5,271 nt of DNA from NCBI GenBank assembly GCA_937875035.1, contig CALNCF010000020.1, positions 1 through 5,271 of the forward strand, in the 5' to 3' direction. The position numbers and the translations under genes are program-made. The stretch comes from an uncultured Sphingobacteriaceae bacterium. Lineage in GTDB: Bacteria > Bacteroidota > Bacteroidia > Sphingobacteriales > Sphingobacteriaceae. Positions 5,035-5,271 of the stretch are shown piece by piece; position 1 is the first letter of the stretch, and each line of letters begins with the position of its first letter. The notes beneath the pieces are model-generated. The model did no database searches and was not told the DNA's origin. It worked only from the letters and a program-made list of their open reading frames with translations.

Positions 5035-5271
5035 TCATCCTCCAACAGAAATCCATGTTTCCCATACCGCTCCGCTGATGTCGGTCAGTACAAGGCGATA
5101 ATTACCGGGAGCTAATCCGAGCAGTGCATGATCGGAGAACTGTAGGCCAGCCTTACTGCCAAGTGGGATAACCAGGCTATACTTACCAGGCTTTACACGG
5201 GCTACATACACATTGCTGATCTGCCCGACGGGCAGATCAGCAATGTGAATGTAGCCCGTGTAAAGCCTGGT
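5035..5271 (-). CDS. C-terminal part of an unrecognised protein, running off the right edge
   Basis: The minus strand is open for 78 codons from the window edge to a TGA at 5035-5037. The sequence VARVKPGKYSLVIPLGSK, then FSDHALLGLAPGNYRLVLTD, ending in AVWETWISVGG, has the alternating beta-strand and 'PG.Y.lvl' turn pattern of an extracellular beta-sandwich tail. Such tails are common at the ends of large secreted Bacteroidota proteins, but no family is assigned. The first 29 codons lie in the terminal inverted repeat. If that repeat is an artefact, only about 5035-5227 is real gene sequence. It converges on the methyltransferase and shares its terminator. Confidence 0.6.
   Translation of the reverse strand, partial: TRLYTGYIHIADLPVGQISNVYVARVKPGKYSLVIPLGSKAGLQFSDHALLGLAPGNYRLVLTDISGAVWETWISVGG
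5185..5271. repeat. Near-perfect 43-bp inverted repeat at the window end
   Basis: The arm 5185-5227 (starting ACCAGGCTTTACACGGGC) is the reverse complement of 5229-5271, around a single centre base A at 5228. The arms match at 42 of 43 positions; the exception is an A opposite A (5208 and 5248). The repeat lies inside an open reading frame and ends exactly at the window edge. A hairpin with almost no loop is unusual in living DNA, so a fold-back or contig-end artefact is likely. Confidence 0.9.

Overview
The window reads as chromosomal DNA of a member of the Bacteroidota, most like a Chitinophaga-type (Chitinophagaceae) bacterium. The evidence is the AT-rich, Shine-Dalgarno-free leaders, several TAnnTTTG-like -7 promoter boxes, a DUF1573 secreted protein, and a histidine kinase / OmpR-type regulator pair of the style common in this phylum. 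The genus is an inference from sequence style, not from a search.

Left to right: (1) a minus-strand gene for a secreted beta-propeller-like protein runs off the left edge and is broken by one frameshift near 448-462. (2) A minus-strand two-component operon follows, with histidine kinase (1484-2761) then response regulator (792-1487). The two are joined by an ATGA stop/start overlap and end at an intrinsic terminator at 737-760. (3) A 140-bp divergent intergenic region holds three helically phased CGTTAACA boxes. (4) A plus-strand DUF1573 exported protein (2902-3342) ends at a strong hairpin terminator. (5) About 790 bp without a full-size gene comes next. It contains an AT-rich island with a small four-cysteine protein gene (3449-3703, minus) and decayed coding fragments on both strands (3807-4076). 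(6) A SAM-dependent methyltransferase (4132-4956, plus) ends at a hairpin that can act in both directions. (7) The convergent 3' end of another minus-strand gene runs off the right edge, and the last 87 bases form a nearly perfect inverted repeat.

The kinase and regulator form one signalling unit. The phased boxes lie between their promoter and the DUF1573 promoter, which suggests autoregulation and possible control of the DUF1573 gene; this is inference. The methyltransferase and edge genes show no clear link to that system. I found no RNA genes, CRISPR arrays or complete mobile elements. The least explained parts are the AT-rich small-protein locus with its flanking gene debris, the operator-like array, and the terminal inverted repeat, which may be an assembly artefact.
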